Source: Micromonospora carbonacea
Lineage (GTDB): Bacteria > Actinomycetota > Actinomycetes > Mycobacteriales > Micromonosporaceae
DNA: 64,000 nucleotides
Assembly: GCF_014205165.1 (NCBI RefSeq)
Contig: NZ_JACHMZ010000001.1
Location: 6,182,501 to 6,246,500 of the forward strand
Direction of reading: 5' to 3'
The notes under the pieces were generated by a model, which ran no database searches, was not told the origin of the DNA, and was given only the letters and a program-made list of their open reading frames with translations. Position 1 is the stretch's first letter; each line of letters starts with the position of its first letter. Positions 35,367-43,977 of this stretch are shown one piece after another. A program made the translations under genes and the position numbers.

Positions 35367-36836
35367 ATGTTCAACCGACGACAGCTACTCGCCCTCGGAA
35401 CCGCCACCGCCACCGGCGTGGCGGCCCGCCTGGTGTTCAAGGGTTCACCGACCGCTGAGGCAGCGCCGGTGAGCCCGCACGCGAATCACCTGCTGCCGGC
35501 AGTCAGCGAGGTCGGCGCGACCACGGTGACGGTCACCCCGTTCACCGAGCCGATGCCGGTGCCACCGCAGCTGAGCCCGGTCTCCCAGGCCGGCGGCGTC
35601 GACGTCTACGAGATCCCGATCGAGCCGGCCCAGGTCCAGATCCTGCCGGGACTGTCCACCCCGGCCTACACCTACGGCGGCTCGTTCGTCGGCCCGACGA
35701 TCCGGGCGCGGACCAACCGCCCCGTCCGGATCACCTACACCAACGGGCTGGACAGCCACACGAACGTGCACCTGCACGGTGGCCGCGTGCCGGCCAGCAG
35801 TGACGGGCACCCGATGGACATCATCGAGCCGGGCGGCTCGCGGGTCTACGACTACCCGAACGTCCAACGCGGGGCCACGCTGTGGTACCACGACCACACC
35901 CACGACTACGAGGCCGACCACGTCTACCGCGGCCTGCACGGCTTCTACCTCATCGAGGACCCCGCCGAGCGGCACCTGCACCTGCCCAAGGGGCGCTACG
36001 ACGTCCCGATCCTGCTGCGCAACGCGCAGTTCGACGAATCCGGTGCGTTCGTCTTCGGCAACCCCGACGACCGCACGACGATCCTGGCCAACGGCAAGGT
36101 TCAGCCGTACTTCCAGGTGGCTCCCCGCCGCTACCGGTTCCGGCTGCTCAATGCGGCCCTCAAGCACGTCTTCCGGCTCAACCTCGGCGGCCAGACGATG
36201 GTCCGGATCGCCTCGGACAGCGGCCTGCTTCCCGCTCCCACCACCCACACCGAGCTGGCGGTCTCCTCCGGTGAACGGGTCGAGATCGTGATCGACTTCG
36301 CCGAACACCGCGGACGCGGCCCCGTCTACCTGTTCGACGGCGACAACCCGATCCTGCGCTTCGACGTGGGGTCCACCAGGGTCATCGACACCAGTCGCGT
36401 GCCGGACCGCCTGCGCGAGCTGCCGCCGCTGGGCACGCCGACGGTGGAGCGGACCGTGGAACTGAAGTTCGACATGTCCGGCCGGCCGCCGACGGCCTTC
36501 ATCGACGGCAAGGTGTTCGACCCCAACCGGGTCGACATCCAGGTCAAGCGGGGCACCACGGAGATCTGGAACATCGTCAACGGCGACACCGATCCGTACC
36601 CCTTCGACCATCCCTTCCACCTGCACCTGGTGCACTTCCAGGTGCTCGGCCGCAACGGCGGGCCGCCGGCTCCGGAGGACACCGGTCTCAAGGACACGGT
36701 GTACGTGTCGCCCAAGGGCTCCGTCCGCTTCCAGGTCACCTTCGACGCGCCCTTCGTCGGCCGGTACATGTACCACTGCCACTACCCCGAGCACTCGTAC
36801 CTCGGGATGATGGCCCAGCTGGAGGTCGTGCCCTGA
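35367..36836 (+). CDS. Tat-exported multicopper oxidase (bilirubin oxidase/CotA-like)
   Basis: A 489-residue three-cupredoxin oxidase. The N-terminus MFNRRQLLALGTATATG is a twin-arginine signal. Copper motifs are HLHGG and WYHDHTHD (type 2/3), HPFHLHLVHFQV, and HCHYPEHSYLGMM (HCHxxxH with Met as type 1 axial ligand). Its substrate is unknown. In this setting it might oxidise an orthosomycin precursor outside the cytoplasm, for example a late aldehyde or phenol, or it may be unrelated to the pathway. It stops 4 bases before the convergent THUMP methyltransferase stop. Confidence 0.9.
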   Translation: MFNRRQLLALGTATATGVAARLVFKGSPTAEAAPVSPHANHLLPAVSEVGATTVTVTPFTEPMPVPPQLSPVSQAGGVDVYEIPIEPAQVQILPGLSTPAYTYGGSFVGPTIRARTNRPVRITYTNGLDSHTNVHLHGGRVPASSDGHPMDIIEPGGSRVYDYPNVQRGATLWYHDHTHDYEADHVYRGLHGFYLIEDPAERHLHLPKGRYDVPILLRNAQFDESGAFVFGNPDDRTTILANGKVQPYFQVAPRRYRFRLLNAALKHVFRLNLGGQTMVRIASDSGLLPAPTTHTELAVSSGERVEIVIDFAEHRGRGPVYLFDGDNPILRFDVGSTRVIDTSRVPDRLRELPPLGTPTVERTVELKFDMSGRPPTAFIDGKVFDPNRVDIQVKRGTTEIWNIVNGDTDPYPFDHPFHLHLVHFQVLGRNGGPPAPEDTGLKDTVYVSPKGSVRFQVTFDAPFVGRYMYHCHYPEHSYLGMMAQLEVVP

Positions 36837-36840
36837 CGGC

Positions 36841-37932
36841 TCAGCCGGACAGGGTCACCATGGCCGGATGGGTGCCGAACAGGCTGACCACCCGCACGTC
36901 GTCGACGCCCAGCCCGGCGGCGGCGACCGCCCCGGTCAGTTCCTCGAACTCGTGCAGCAGCAACACGGCCAGGCCGTCGGCTGCAAGCACCCGGCGGATC
37001 TCCCGGAAGAGCCGCGCCGGATCGTCCGCGAGGGCACCGCGGGCCAGCACCTGACGGTCCCACGGTGGATTGCTGACCACGCGGTCCACCGTCCCGGCGC
37101 CCAGTGGCAGGCGCCCGGCGTCACCTACCGCCCAGGTGACGCCGGGCGTCCCACCTGCCGAACCACGGCGGACCCCGTCGAGTGCCCCCGCGTTGGCCAC
37201 AGCCGCGCGGACCGCGGCCGGATCGTGATCCAGGCCGAGCAGGACGGCTCCCGGACTCAGCCCGCCGGACTCGAGCAGGATCGTGCCCGTGCCGCAGCAC
37301 GGGTCGACCACCCGCATCCCGGCGCGGATCCCGGCCAGCCACGCCAGCGCGGCGGCCAACGGCGGGTGCAGCGTGCCCGGCGTGGAGGATGTCTTGTAGG
37401 AGCGCCGGTGCAGCGGCCGGTCGGCTATCCGCACCGCCAGGGCCGCCTGGGTGCCCTCGACGGTGACCCGCAGCGAGAGGCTGCCCTCAGGCGGCGCCTC
37501 GCCGTTGCGGCGGGAGTGGAAGCGCAGGCCCAACCGGGCCGCCGCGGTGCGGCCGACGGCCTCCTCGACGTCGTACCGGTTGTAGTTGCGGCGGCCGAGG
37601 AAGGACGCCGCCACATCGAGTGTCCCGGCCCGGGCGGAGTAGCCGTAGGTCTTCCGCACCTCGAGCAGTTGCCGCAGCGGAGCGTCGCGCGCCAGGCGGG
37701 TGAAGGCAGCCAGGGCCGCCTTCGTGTGGTCCGCGTCCTCGGTCACCCCGGCGAGGAGGAACAGGTCGTCCACGGTACGCAGGTCGAGCAGGCTCGGCTC
37801 CGGACGGCTCGCGCGGAACCACACCTCACGGTGCCGCTGGTGCTCGACCCCGCAGCCGCGCCCGGCCACCTCCCTGGCCGCGACCTCCTCCAGGCCGCGC
37901 AGGGTCCGCGCCAAGAACCGCACCGTCACCAT
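36841..37932 (-). CDS. THUMP-domain RNA methyltransferase (Trm14/RlmL-like)
   Basis: A 363-residue RNA methyltransferase. The N-terminal THUMP/ferredoxin-like region runs about 1-160 (FLARTLRGLEEVAAREV is the usual opening). A Rossmann domain follows with SAM motif DPCCGTGTILLE and catalytic SNPPWDRQ (NPPW), used for N2-guanine methylation. The ATG at 37932 has GGGAGAG just upstream. Relatives modify tRNA position 6 or 23S rRNA guanines. Its place in an orthosomycin cluster suggests a second ribosomal resistance methylation, functionally parallel to AviRa or EmtA although not clearly homologous (inference); a housekeeping role is also possible. Confidence 0.8.
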   Translation of the reverse strand: MVTVRFLARTLRGLEEVAAREVAGRGCGVEHQRHREVWFRASRPEPSLLDLRTVDDLFLLAGVTEDADHTKAALAAFTRLARDAPLRQLLEVRKTYGYSARAGTLDVAASFLGRRNYNRYDVEEAVGRTAAARLGLRFHSRRNGEAPPEGSLSLRVTVEGTQAALAVRIADRPLHRRSYKTSSTPGTLHPPLAAALAWLAGIRAGMRVVDPCCGTGTILLESGGLSPGAVLLGLDHDPAAVRAAVANAGALDGVRRGSAGGTPGVTWAVGDAGRLPLGAGTVDRVVSNPPWDRQVLARGALADDPARLFREIRRVLAADGLAVLLLHEFEELTGAVAAAGLGVDDVRVVSLFGTHPAMVTLSG

Positions 37933-38034
37933 TCTCTCCCTCGGGCCCGCGTCGTCGCGTGCCCGAACGTACCAGCGCGGTCCCTCCAGGCGATGCACGC
38001 TGCACGGGGCAGCATGGCGTCCCGGGCAGCGGCC

Positions 38035-39363
38035 TCACCGCACCACCGGGCGGGTGATCAACTGCGCCTGGTTCTCCTCCCGCAGCGCCTCCTCGGCATT
38101 GTGCTCGATCCGGCGCATCGCCCGCTGGAGCATCGGCGGCGCCATGACGGACGTGAGGACGGCGACGAGCACCACGATCGTGTAGGTGGCGGTGTTGAGG
38201 ATGCCCAGGCGCAGCCCGACCATCGCGATGACGATCTCCACGACGCCCCGTGAGTTGAGTCCCGCCCCGAGGGCGACCGCCTCCCAGTGGCTCTGGCGCG
38301 TCAGCCGGCCTGCCAGGTACGCGCCGCAGAACTTGCCCAGGACGGCGAGCACCAGGATCACCAGACCGGCCACGAGCACCACCGGGTCGGCGAGGGCGCG
38401 CAGGTCGACCCGGAGCCCGGCGGTGGCCAGGAAGAGCGGCGCCAGCACGGAGAGCACCACGGTACGCAACGGCGCCAGCCGGGCCGGCTCGACGCCTCCG
38501 GGCAGCCCGAGCAGGACTCCCGCCACCAATGCGCCGAAGATCGCCTCAAGGCCGAGCGCGTGTCCGGCCGCCGAGAACAGCAGGACGGTGACGACCGCGA
38601 TGGCGACGGCTGGCCCCACGTCGATCTGGGCGTTCGCCCACCGCATCGCACGCCTGACCACCGGGCGGCCGATCAGCGCCGCCGCGACGATGAACAGGAC
38701 GAGGTTGAGCAGCGAGGCCAGCACGTTCCCCACGGTGAGGGCGCTGACCGCCATGGACGAGATCAGCGACAGCATGAACCAGGCGAACGCGTCGTCCAGG
38801 GACGCTGCGGCGAGGATGAGCTGACCGACGTCACGGTGCATCAGCCGCATGTCGGTGAGCGTCTTGGCGATCACCGGCACGGCGCTGACGGCCATCGCCA
38901 CCCCGAGGAAGAAGGCGAACATCACGCGCTGGTCCGTCGCCGCCAACAGCGCCGCCGGCACCAGCAGGCCGGTGGCCACGCCCAACCCGAGGGGCAGCAG
39001 GAGGCCACCCATGGTCACCGTGGCGACCGTGCCGGCCCGGCGTCGGATCAGTCGCAGGTCGACGTGCAGCCCGGCCACGCCGACCAGCAGCACGACGCTG
39101 AACTGCCCGAGCGCGTCCAGCAGGTGCATCTGCGACGGCTCACCGGGCAGCAGCCAATGCCCGACGGAGGGCGCCAACTGGCCCAGCAACGACGGCCCGA
39201 GCAAGATCCCGGTCAGCAACTCGCCGACGACCGCCGGCAGGCCGAAACGCTGCGCCAACCGGCCCAGAATGACGGCCAGCAGCAACAGGACCCCGACCTC
39301 GAGAAGAAACAACAACAATTGATGTGAAGCCAGGGGAGCCACGGGTGCGGCGCTCGCGATCAT
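38035..39363 (-). CDS. Cation:proton antiporter (CPA2/KefB family)
   Basis: A 442-residue membrane protein with about 12-13 hydrophobic segments. LLLFLLEVGVLLLLAVILGRLAQRFGLPAVVGELLTGILLGPSLLG is the start of the Na_H_exchanger domain, and LAAASLDDAFAWFMLSL has the transport-site Asp-Asp. There is no TrkA-N or cytosolic domain. Antiporters of this type occur in several actinomycete antibiotic clusters, where they may drive export or ion balance; no dedicated exporter is otherwise visible. The start at 39363 follows GGAGG by 4 bases. A TAGGAT -10 candidate lies upstream on the minus strand near 39483. Confidence 0.88.
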   Translation of the reverse strand: MIASAAPVAPLASHQLLLFLLEVGVLLLLAVILGRLAQRFGLPAVVGELLTGILLGPSLLGQLAPSVGHWLLPGEPSQMHLLDALGQFSVVLLVGVAGLHVDLRLIRRRAGTVATVTMGGLLLPLGLGVATGLLVPAALLAATDQRVMFAFFLGVAMAVSAVPVIAKTLTDMRLMHRDVGQLILAAASLDDAFAWFMLSLISSMAVSALTVGNVLASLLNLVLFIVAAALIGRPVVRRAMRWANAQIDVGPAVAIAVVTVLLFSAAGHALGLEAIFGALVAGVLLGLPGGVEPARLAPLRTVVLSVLAPLFLATAGLRVDLRALADPVVLVAGLVILVLAVLGKFCGAYLAGRLTRQSHWEAVALGAGLNSRGVVEIVIAMVGLRLGILNTATYTIVVLVAVLTSVMAPPMLQRAMRRIEHNAEEALREENQAQLITRPVVR

Positions 39364-40142
39364 CAATCCTCCATCGCGCACGATCGGTGAACGGGCCCAT
39401 CGTCGTGCGGCGTCCGCCAGACCGGTCAGTTCGTTCGGCGCGGCTCGGGCATCCGGCGACGGGGCCCGGTCGGCACTGGCGGAATCCTAGCCCCTTTCAT
39501 GTCGATGAACCTCGATTGATCGAGGGCAGGAAAAGAAGGGGGCAGCGGATTCGCAAGGCGGCGGGCGTCGAGACCTTGGCCCACAGCAGAACAGGGTGCA
39601 CCTTCCTGGCGGGTAGGGGCAGCGGGCGGCGGTCCGACCGACGGATCGACCGAGGTCCTGCCGCGCGGCGAGGGCCCTGGCCGGCGGATTCGGGGCGGGG
39701 CTCCGGTGTCCCTGGCCGCCGCGACCGCGCTCGGCGCCACGCCGGCCCACCCGGCGTCGGGAATCACTTGTCTAGTGTTTTCCATGACATCGGCGAGCCC
39801 GCAACCGCGCCGAACACTAGGGAATTCCCTGACGAAGGGCGTGCGATCATATGCCAGATGAGTACAGACGTTCGCTCGATCTGCGGCCGGGACCACCGCC
39901 CCGCACATCGATTCGTCTGGCGGTGCACGATTCCGGCCCCGAGTCATGCGCCCGCGTCACTCCGGTCCGGGGATCCGAGCGAGGACGAAGGTCCGGAACC
40001 GGATCCGCGCAAGCGGGTGGTTCCGTGAACTCCTCGGTGGACCGAGAATGCGGGGAAATGCCGAAAGCCCCCGCAGGCCGCCCGCCTCCCCGCTGAGCCC
40101 TCCGCCGTGGCCGCAGCCGATCCCAATGCGCGAAGGACCGTC
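39364..40142. other. Long divergent intergenic region, antiporter / TylF-like gene
   Basis: 779 bases without a supported gene; short open frames here lack coding character. It contains CTAGTGT at 39774-39780 and CTAGGGAATTCCCT near 39818-39831, whose AGGGAATTCCCT core is a perfect 12-bp palindrome. An inverted repeat CCTCGAT/ATCGAGG lies near 39510-39525. These look like promoter/operator elements for the two flanking genes. Confidence 0.45.
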
Positions 40143-40895
40143 ATGGAGCATCCCCGAAGTCTCTATCTTGATCTCCTCGAAAAGGTCGTCACGAACCTGA
40201 TCTACGAGGACCCGCCGGTGCCCAACCAGTGGCTGCACGAGCGGGAGTTCAAGGCGACCAACCGGGAGAACGGCAAGGACTGGCCGAGCATGGCGCACAC
40301 CATGGTCGGGTTGAAGCGCATCAGGAACATCCGCGCCCTGTTGGAGCAGGTCATCGCGGACGGCGTCCCCGGTGACTTCATCGAGACGGGCGTGTGGCGC
40401 GGCGGCGTGTGCATCATGGCCCGTGGGGTGTTCGAGGCCTACGGGATCCGGGACCGGACGGTGTGGGTGGCGGATTCGTTCGAAGGGATCCCGGACACCG
40501 GGGCCGACGGTCACCCGATGGACCAGGCCCTGGGGCTGCACCACTGCAATGACGTGCTGGGCATCCCGGTGGAGGTCGTACAAGCCAACTTCGCCCGCTA
40601 CGGGCTCCTGGACGACCAGGTGCGGTTCCTGCCGGGGTGGTTCTCGGACACGCTGCCACACGCGCCCATCAGCCAACTCGCCGTGCTGCGACTCGACGGC
40701 GACCTCTACGAGTCGACCAGGGACGCCCTGGTCAACCTGTATGCGAAAGTCAGCCCGGGCGGATACGTCGTGATCGACGACTACGTCATTCCGGCCTGCC
40801 GCAAGGCGGTCCAGGAGTTCCGCGCGGCCCAGGGAGTCACCGAACCACTTCAGGTGATCGACGAGTACAGCGTCTACTGGCGGCGGGCGGCCTGA
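40143..40895 (+). CDS. Macrocin O-methyltransferase-like sugar methyltransferase (TylF family)
   Basis: A 250-residue TylF-family enzyme: PGDFIETGVWRGGVCIMARG (SAM motif I), VWVADSFEGIPD, LRLDGDLYESTRDAL and GGYVVIDDYVIPACRKAV, which supply the magnesium-binding aspartates. TylF and NovP methylate hydroxyls of 6-deoxysugars already attached to an aglycone. The ATG at 40143 has GAAGGA upstream; a GTG at 40107 would add 12 residues of low conservation. It is the last clear member of the orthosomycin cluster on this side. Confidence 0.88.
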   Translation: MEHPRSLYLDLLEKVVTNLIYEDPPVPNQWLHEREFKATNRENGKDWPSMAHTMVGLKRIRNIRALLEQVIADGVPGDFIETGVWRGGVCIMARGVFEAYGIRDRTVWVADSFEGIPDTGADGHPMDQALGLHHCNDVLGIPVEVVQANFARYGLLDDQVRFLPGWFSDTLPHAPISQLAVLRLDGDLYESTRDALVNLYAKVSPGGYVVIDDYVIPACRKAVQEFRAAQGVTEPLQVIDEYSVYWRRAA

Positions 40896-40899
40896 GCCT

Positions 40900-41160
40900 C
40901 GATCCACCGACGGGATCCGGACCGGCGGCACCTGGAGTCGCAGCCGGCGACGCCCATCCGCCGTTCCCGGATCCGCTGCGGGTGCAGGCCGGACGGCGGA
41001 TCGAGGACGGCCACCCGGTCACCCACCAGCTCGCAGTCCACGATCATCGCCAGCGGCACGGCCCTGACGCCTCGTCGTCGATGGCCCCTGCTGGCCGGCG
41101 GTGACCAGATCGGGCACGCAGAGCATGGTGATGTCCTCGATGGCCTCCAGCCGGCGAAGC
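40900..41160 (-). pseudogene. Decayed phage/contractile-injection tail sheath protein, C-terminal remnant
   Basis: Two minus-strand frames each carry a recognisable piece of a tail sheath C-terminal domain. RLEAIEDITMLCVPDLVTAG is read near 41090-41155. After a frame change, VRAVPLAMIVDCELVGDRVA with VLDPPSGLHPQRIRE and a GYDS-like AGCDS is read near 40915-41071. The family normally has these in one frame (IEDITM.CVPDL followed by A.I.HCELMGDR.AILDPPPGL). Frame change and substitutions show a dead gene. Upstream parts to about 41600 may contain more remnants I could not align. Confidence 0.65.
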
Positions 41161-41910
41161 CGGGCCAGCCGCTGACGTCACCGACGTGACCCTCGGCGCA
41201 TACCCGCAGATCGCCGTTGCCGGTCGTGGTGGCCAGCCGCCCCGAGACGCTCAGCGCCAGCGACGGGGCGGCGACCCCACCGGCGTCGGTGGCGCCGGCG
41301 CGGCTGAGCACCGACGTCGAGGCGCCGATCAGCCGGGGGTGACGGTGAGGGCGGCGGCCACGGTCCACGGACAGTCACCGGCGTTGGCGCGGGTCACCGT
41401 CCGGGTCGACGAGGGCACGCCGACGGGTGCCTCTCCCCGAGGTCGAGGTCGAGCGCGGCGGCGTCGGAGCGCAGCACGGCACGTCCGGCGCCGCCCCGCT
41501 GACGGCCACGATCAGCAGCTCCGGCCCGCCCTGGGCGATGCCGTCCACGGACACTTCGAGCCGGCAGACCTACTCCCCGCTGCACGCTGTCGGTAGCTGT
41601 GCGGCTGAACCTCCCCAACGATGTCGAGGCGGCGTCCGGACGCCGGCAGAACCTGGTCCGCCAAGGCACCCTGCGGGACAACCGCCACGCCGACCACCCA
41701 GACGCGCTGGCGACCTCGGTCGCCGTCCACCGCGCGGCCCCTGGCGCCACACCTCGCGGTGCCGGGGAGGCCCCGGTAATGGAGTGCCCGTCCCCGACGC
41801 TGCGGATATGGATCTCGGCCGCGACAGCGGGAAAGGCTTGACGCGCCCGCATCCATCGCGCATGGTCGATGAGAATCGATAGACTTAAATATTCCCACAT
41901 GGGAGGACCG
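41161..41910. other. Gene-free stretch, probably decayed sequence
   Basis: About 750 bases with fragmented frames on both strands and no recognisable product. It probably continues the sheath pseudogene or another broken phage-like gene. The last 40 bases are AT-rich (TTAAATATTCC at about 41885) and likely hold the promoter of the following gene. Confidence 0.4.
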
Positions 41911-42465
41911 GTGAAGGCCTTCATCACCACCGCCTGGGCTGCGGCCCTGCTGCTCGTCGCCGCGGGCGGCGCGTCCCACGACCGGACGACGGCCGACGCG
42001 CCCTGCACCGGGCAGATCCACGCGAACCCGGGGTTCGAGCTGGGCTCCACCGGCTGGACCGTCGGTCCCCGCATGGTCGTACTCGGCGACACGGCCCGGC
42101 CCGCACACACCGGCCTCGCGTACGCCGCCTTCGCCGGGCTGGACGTGACACACACCGACCTGCTACGCACCACCGTCACGGTGCCGGCCGGCTGCGACCT
42201 GACGGTCCGCTTCTGGGTCCGGACCACCACCACGGAGACCAGCCGCAGCGACTACCTGAACGTCGGCCTCGCAGTCACCGGGATACCCCCGAAGACGAGG
42301 TTCTCGCTGGCCTTCGACGGCGGGTCGCAGTGGCGGCAGTACAGCATGTCGACCGGGACTGCGACGACCGACCGCACCGCGACCGCCAGCTTTCTCGCCA
42401 GCGAAACCGCCGGCAACGGCGTCACGGCCTTCGACGTCGACGACGTGACCTTCACCTTGAGCTAA
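41911..42465 (+). CDS. Secreted protein with carbohydrate-binding-like jelly-roll domain
   Basis: A 184-residue protein from GTG 41911 (GGAGG 4 bases upstream). MKAFITTAWAAALLLVAAGG is a signal peptide. NPGFELGSTGWTVGPRMVVL is the typical opening of CBM/PA14-like jelly-roll domains that bind sugars. CDLTVRFWVRT and FDVDDVTFTLS give alternating beta-strand pattern to the end. The domain fills the whole mature protein; no catalytic domain is attached. It is probably exported; ligand unknown. It lies between the decayed phage gene and the IS21 element, so its link to the orthosomycin cluster is doubtful. Confidence 0.65.
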   Translation: MKAFITTAWAAALLLVAAGGASHDRTTADAPCTGQIHANPGFELGSTGWTVGPRMVVLGDTARPAHTGLAYAAFAGLDVTHTDLLRTTVTVPAGCDLTVRFWVRTTTTETSRSDYLNVGLAVTGIPPKTRFSLAFDGGSQWRQYSMSTGTATTDRTATASFLASETAGNGVTAFDVDDVTFTLS

Positions 42466-42677
42466 GGGACTGCAAGAGCCGCCATCACGGCCGCAGGGAC
42501 CGCCCTCGGACAACGCGGACCACCGCAACGCCGCGCACGGCGCCGAACGCGGCGGTGGCCGCCGCGCCGAGGGCCCGGTCGGCCCGGTCGGACTCCACCG
42601 GCGACCGCGCCTGCTGCACGCCGCCACCACCCTGGCATCGTCCCGGTGCCGCAACGGCACCCCATGACCAGACCCGC

Positions 42678-42729
42678 TGTCGGCTCCGCCTGAAAACTGA
42701 CCCCGTGGTTCCGGCTGAATCTTGACCCC
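42678..42729 (+). repeat. IS21 left end, two terminal repeats
   Basis: Outer repeat 42678-42704 ends CTGACCCC and inner repeat 42708-42729 ends CTTGACCCC. Both contain CxGCCTGAA/CGGCTGAA followed by TGACCCC and match the right end in inverted orientation. Confidence 0.85.
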
Positions 42730-42747
42730 TTTCGGAAGCATCGGGAG

Positions 42748-43977
42748 GTGCTGAGCGTGGAGGACTGGGCGGAGATCCGTCGGTTGCACCGGGCGGAGCG
42801 GATGGCGATCAAGGCTATCTGTCGGCGGCTGGGTGTCTCGCGGAACACGGTGCGCAAGGCCTTGGCCAGTCATGAGCCGCCTCGCTATCAGCGGGCGGCG
42901 AAGGGTTCGATCGTGGACGCGGTCGAGCCGCAGATCAGGGCGTTGTTGGCCGAGTTCCCGGACATGCCGACGACGGTGATCATGGAACGGGTCGGGTGGA
43001 CCCGCGGCAAGACGGTGTTCGCTGATCGGGTGCAGCAGCTGCGGCCGTTGTTCCGCCGACCCGACCCGGCGCAGCGGACGGAGTATCTGCCCGGTGAGCT
43101 GGCGCAGTGCGATCTGTGGTTCCCGCCAGCGGACGTGCCGTTGGGCTTCGGGCAGGTCGGTCGGCCGCCGGTGCTGGTGATGGTGTCCGGGTATTCGCGG
43201 TGGCTGTCGGCGGTGATGATCCCGTCGCGGCAGTCGGCGGACCTGCTGGTCGGGCACTGGACGCTGATCTCCGGGTGGGGCCGGGTGCCGAAGGCTTTGG
43301 TGTGGGACAACGAGTCCGCCGTCGGGCAGTGGCGGGGCGGCAGGCCTCAGCTGACGGAGGCGATGAACGCCTTCCGCGGGACCCTCGGTATCAAGGTGAT
43401 CCAGTGCCGGCCGGCGGACCCGGAGGCCAAGGGCCTGGTCGAGCGGGCCAACGGCTATCTGGAGACCTCGTTCCTGCCCGGACGCCGATTCGCCTCACCG
43501 CAGGACTTCAACGTCCAGATGTCCGAGTGGTTGGTGCGGGCGAACAACCGCCAGCATCGGATGCTGGGCTGCCGGCCGGCTGAGCGGTGGGACGCCGACC
43601 TGCAGGTGATGCTGCCGCTGCCGCCGGTCGCGCCGGTGGTCGGCTGGCGGCAGACCACTCGGCTGCCCCGCGATCACTACGTTCGCGTGGACGGCAACGA
43701 CTACTCGGTGCACCCATCCGTGGTCGGGCGACGGGTCGAGGTCACCGCCGACGGCGACCAGGTGGCGGTGTTCTGCGACGGCCGGACGGTGGCCCGGCAT
43801 GACCGCTGCTGGGCCAAGCATCAGAGCATCACCGACCCCGCCCACCGGCAAGCCGCCGCGGACCTGCGCGTCGCCGCCCAACACAAGCCGACGACCGCGG
43901 TCGACGCCCAGGTCGAACGCCGGCCGCTGAGTGACTACGACCGCCTGTTCGGCCTGGACGTTGAGGTGGCTGCGTGA
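42748..43977 (+). CDS. istA: IS21-family transposase IstA
   Basis: A 409-residue transposase. The N-terminal helix-turn-helix region is MLSVEDWAEIRRLHRAERM with ICRRLGVSRNTVRKAL. The DDE catalytic residues lie in AQCDLWF, LVWDNESAVG and KGLVERANGY, followed by the Mu-transposase-like C-terminal domain. The start is a GTG at 42748; a second GTG at 42757 has better spacing to GGGAG. It overlaps istB, as usual for this family. Confidence 0.95.
   Translation: MLSVEDWAEIRRLHRAERMAIKAICRRLGVSRNTVRKALASHEPPRYQRAAKGSIVDAVEPQIRALLAEFPDMPTTVIMERVGWTRGKTVFADRVQQLRPLFRRPDPAQRTEYLPGELAQCDLWFPPADVPLGFGQVGRPPVLVMVSGYSRWLSAVMIPSRQSADLLVGHWTLISGWGRVPKALVWDNESAVGQWRGGRPQLTEAMNAFRGTLGIKVIQCRPADPEAKGLVERANGYLETSFLPGRRFASPQDFNVQMSEWLVRANNRQHRMLGCRPAERWDADLQVMLPLPPVAPVVGWRQTTRLPRDHYVRVDGNDYSVHPSVVGRRVEVTADGDQVAVFCDGRTVARHDRCWAKHQSITDPAHRQAAADLRVAAQHKPTTAVDAQVERRPLSDYDRLFGLDVEVAA

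Noticed and set aside
39851-40096. Small plus-strand open frame of 81 codons
   Set aside because: No ribosome site and arginine/proline-rich shadow composition; the real gene starts at 40143.
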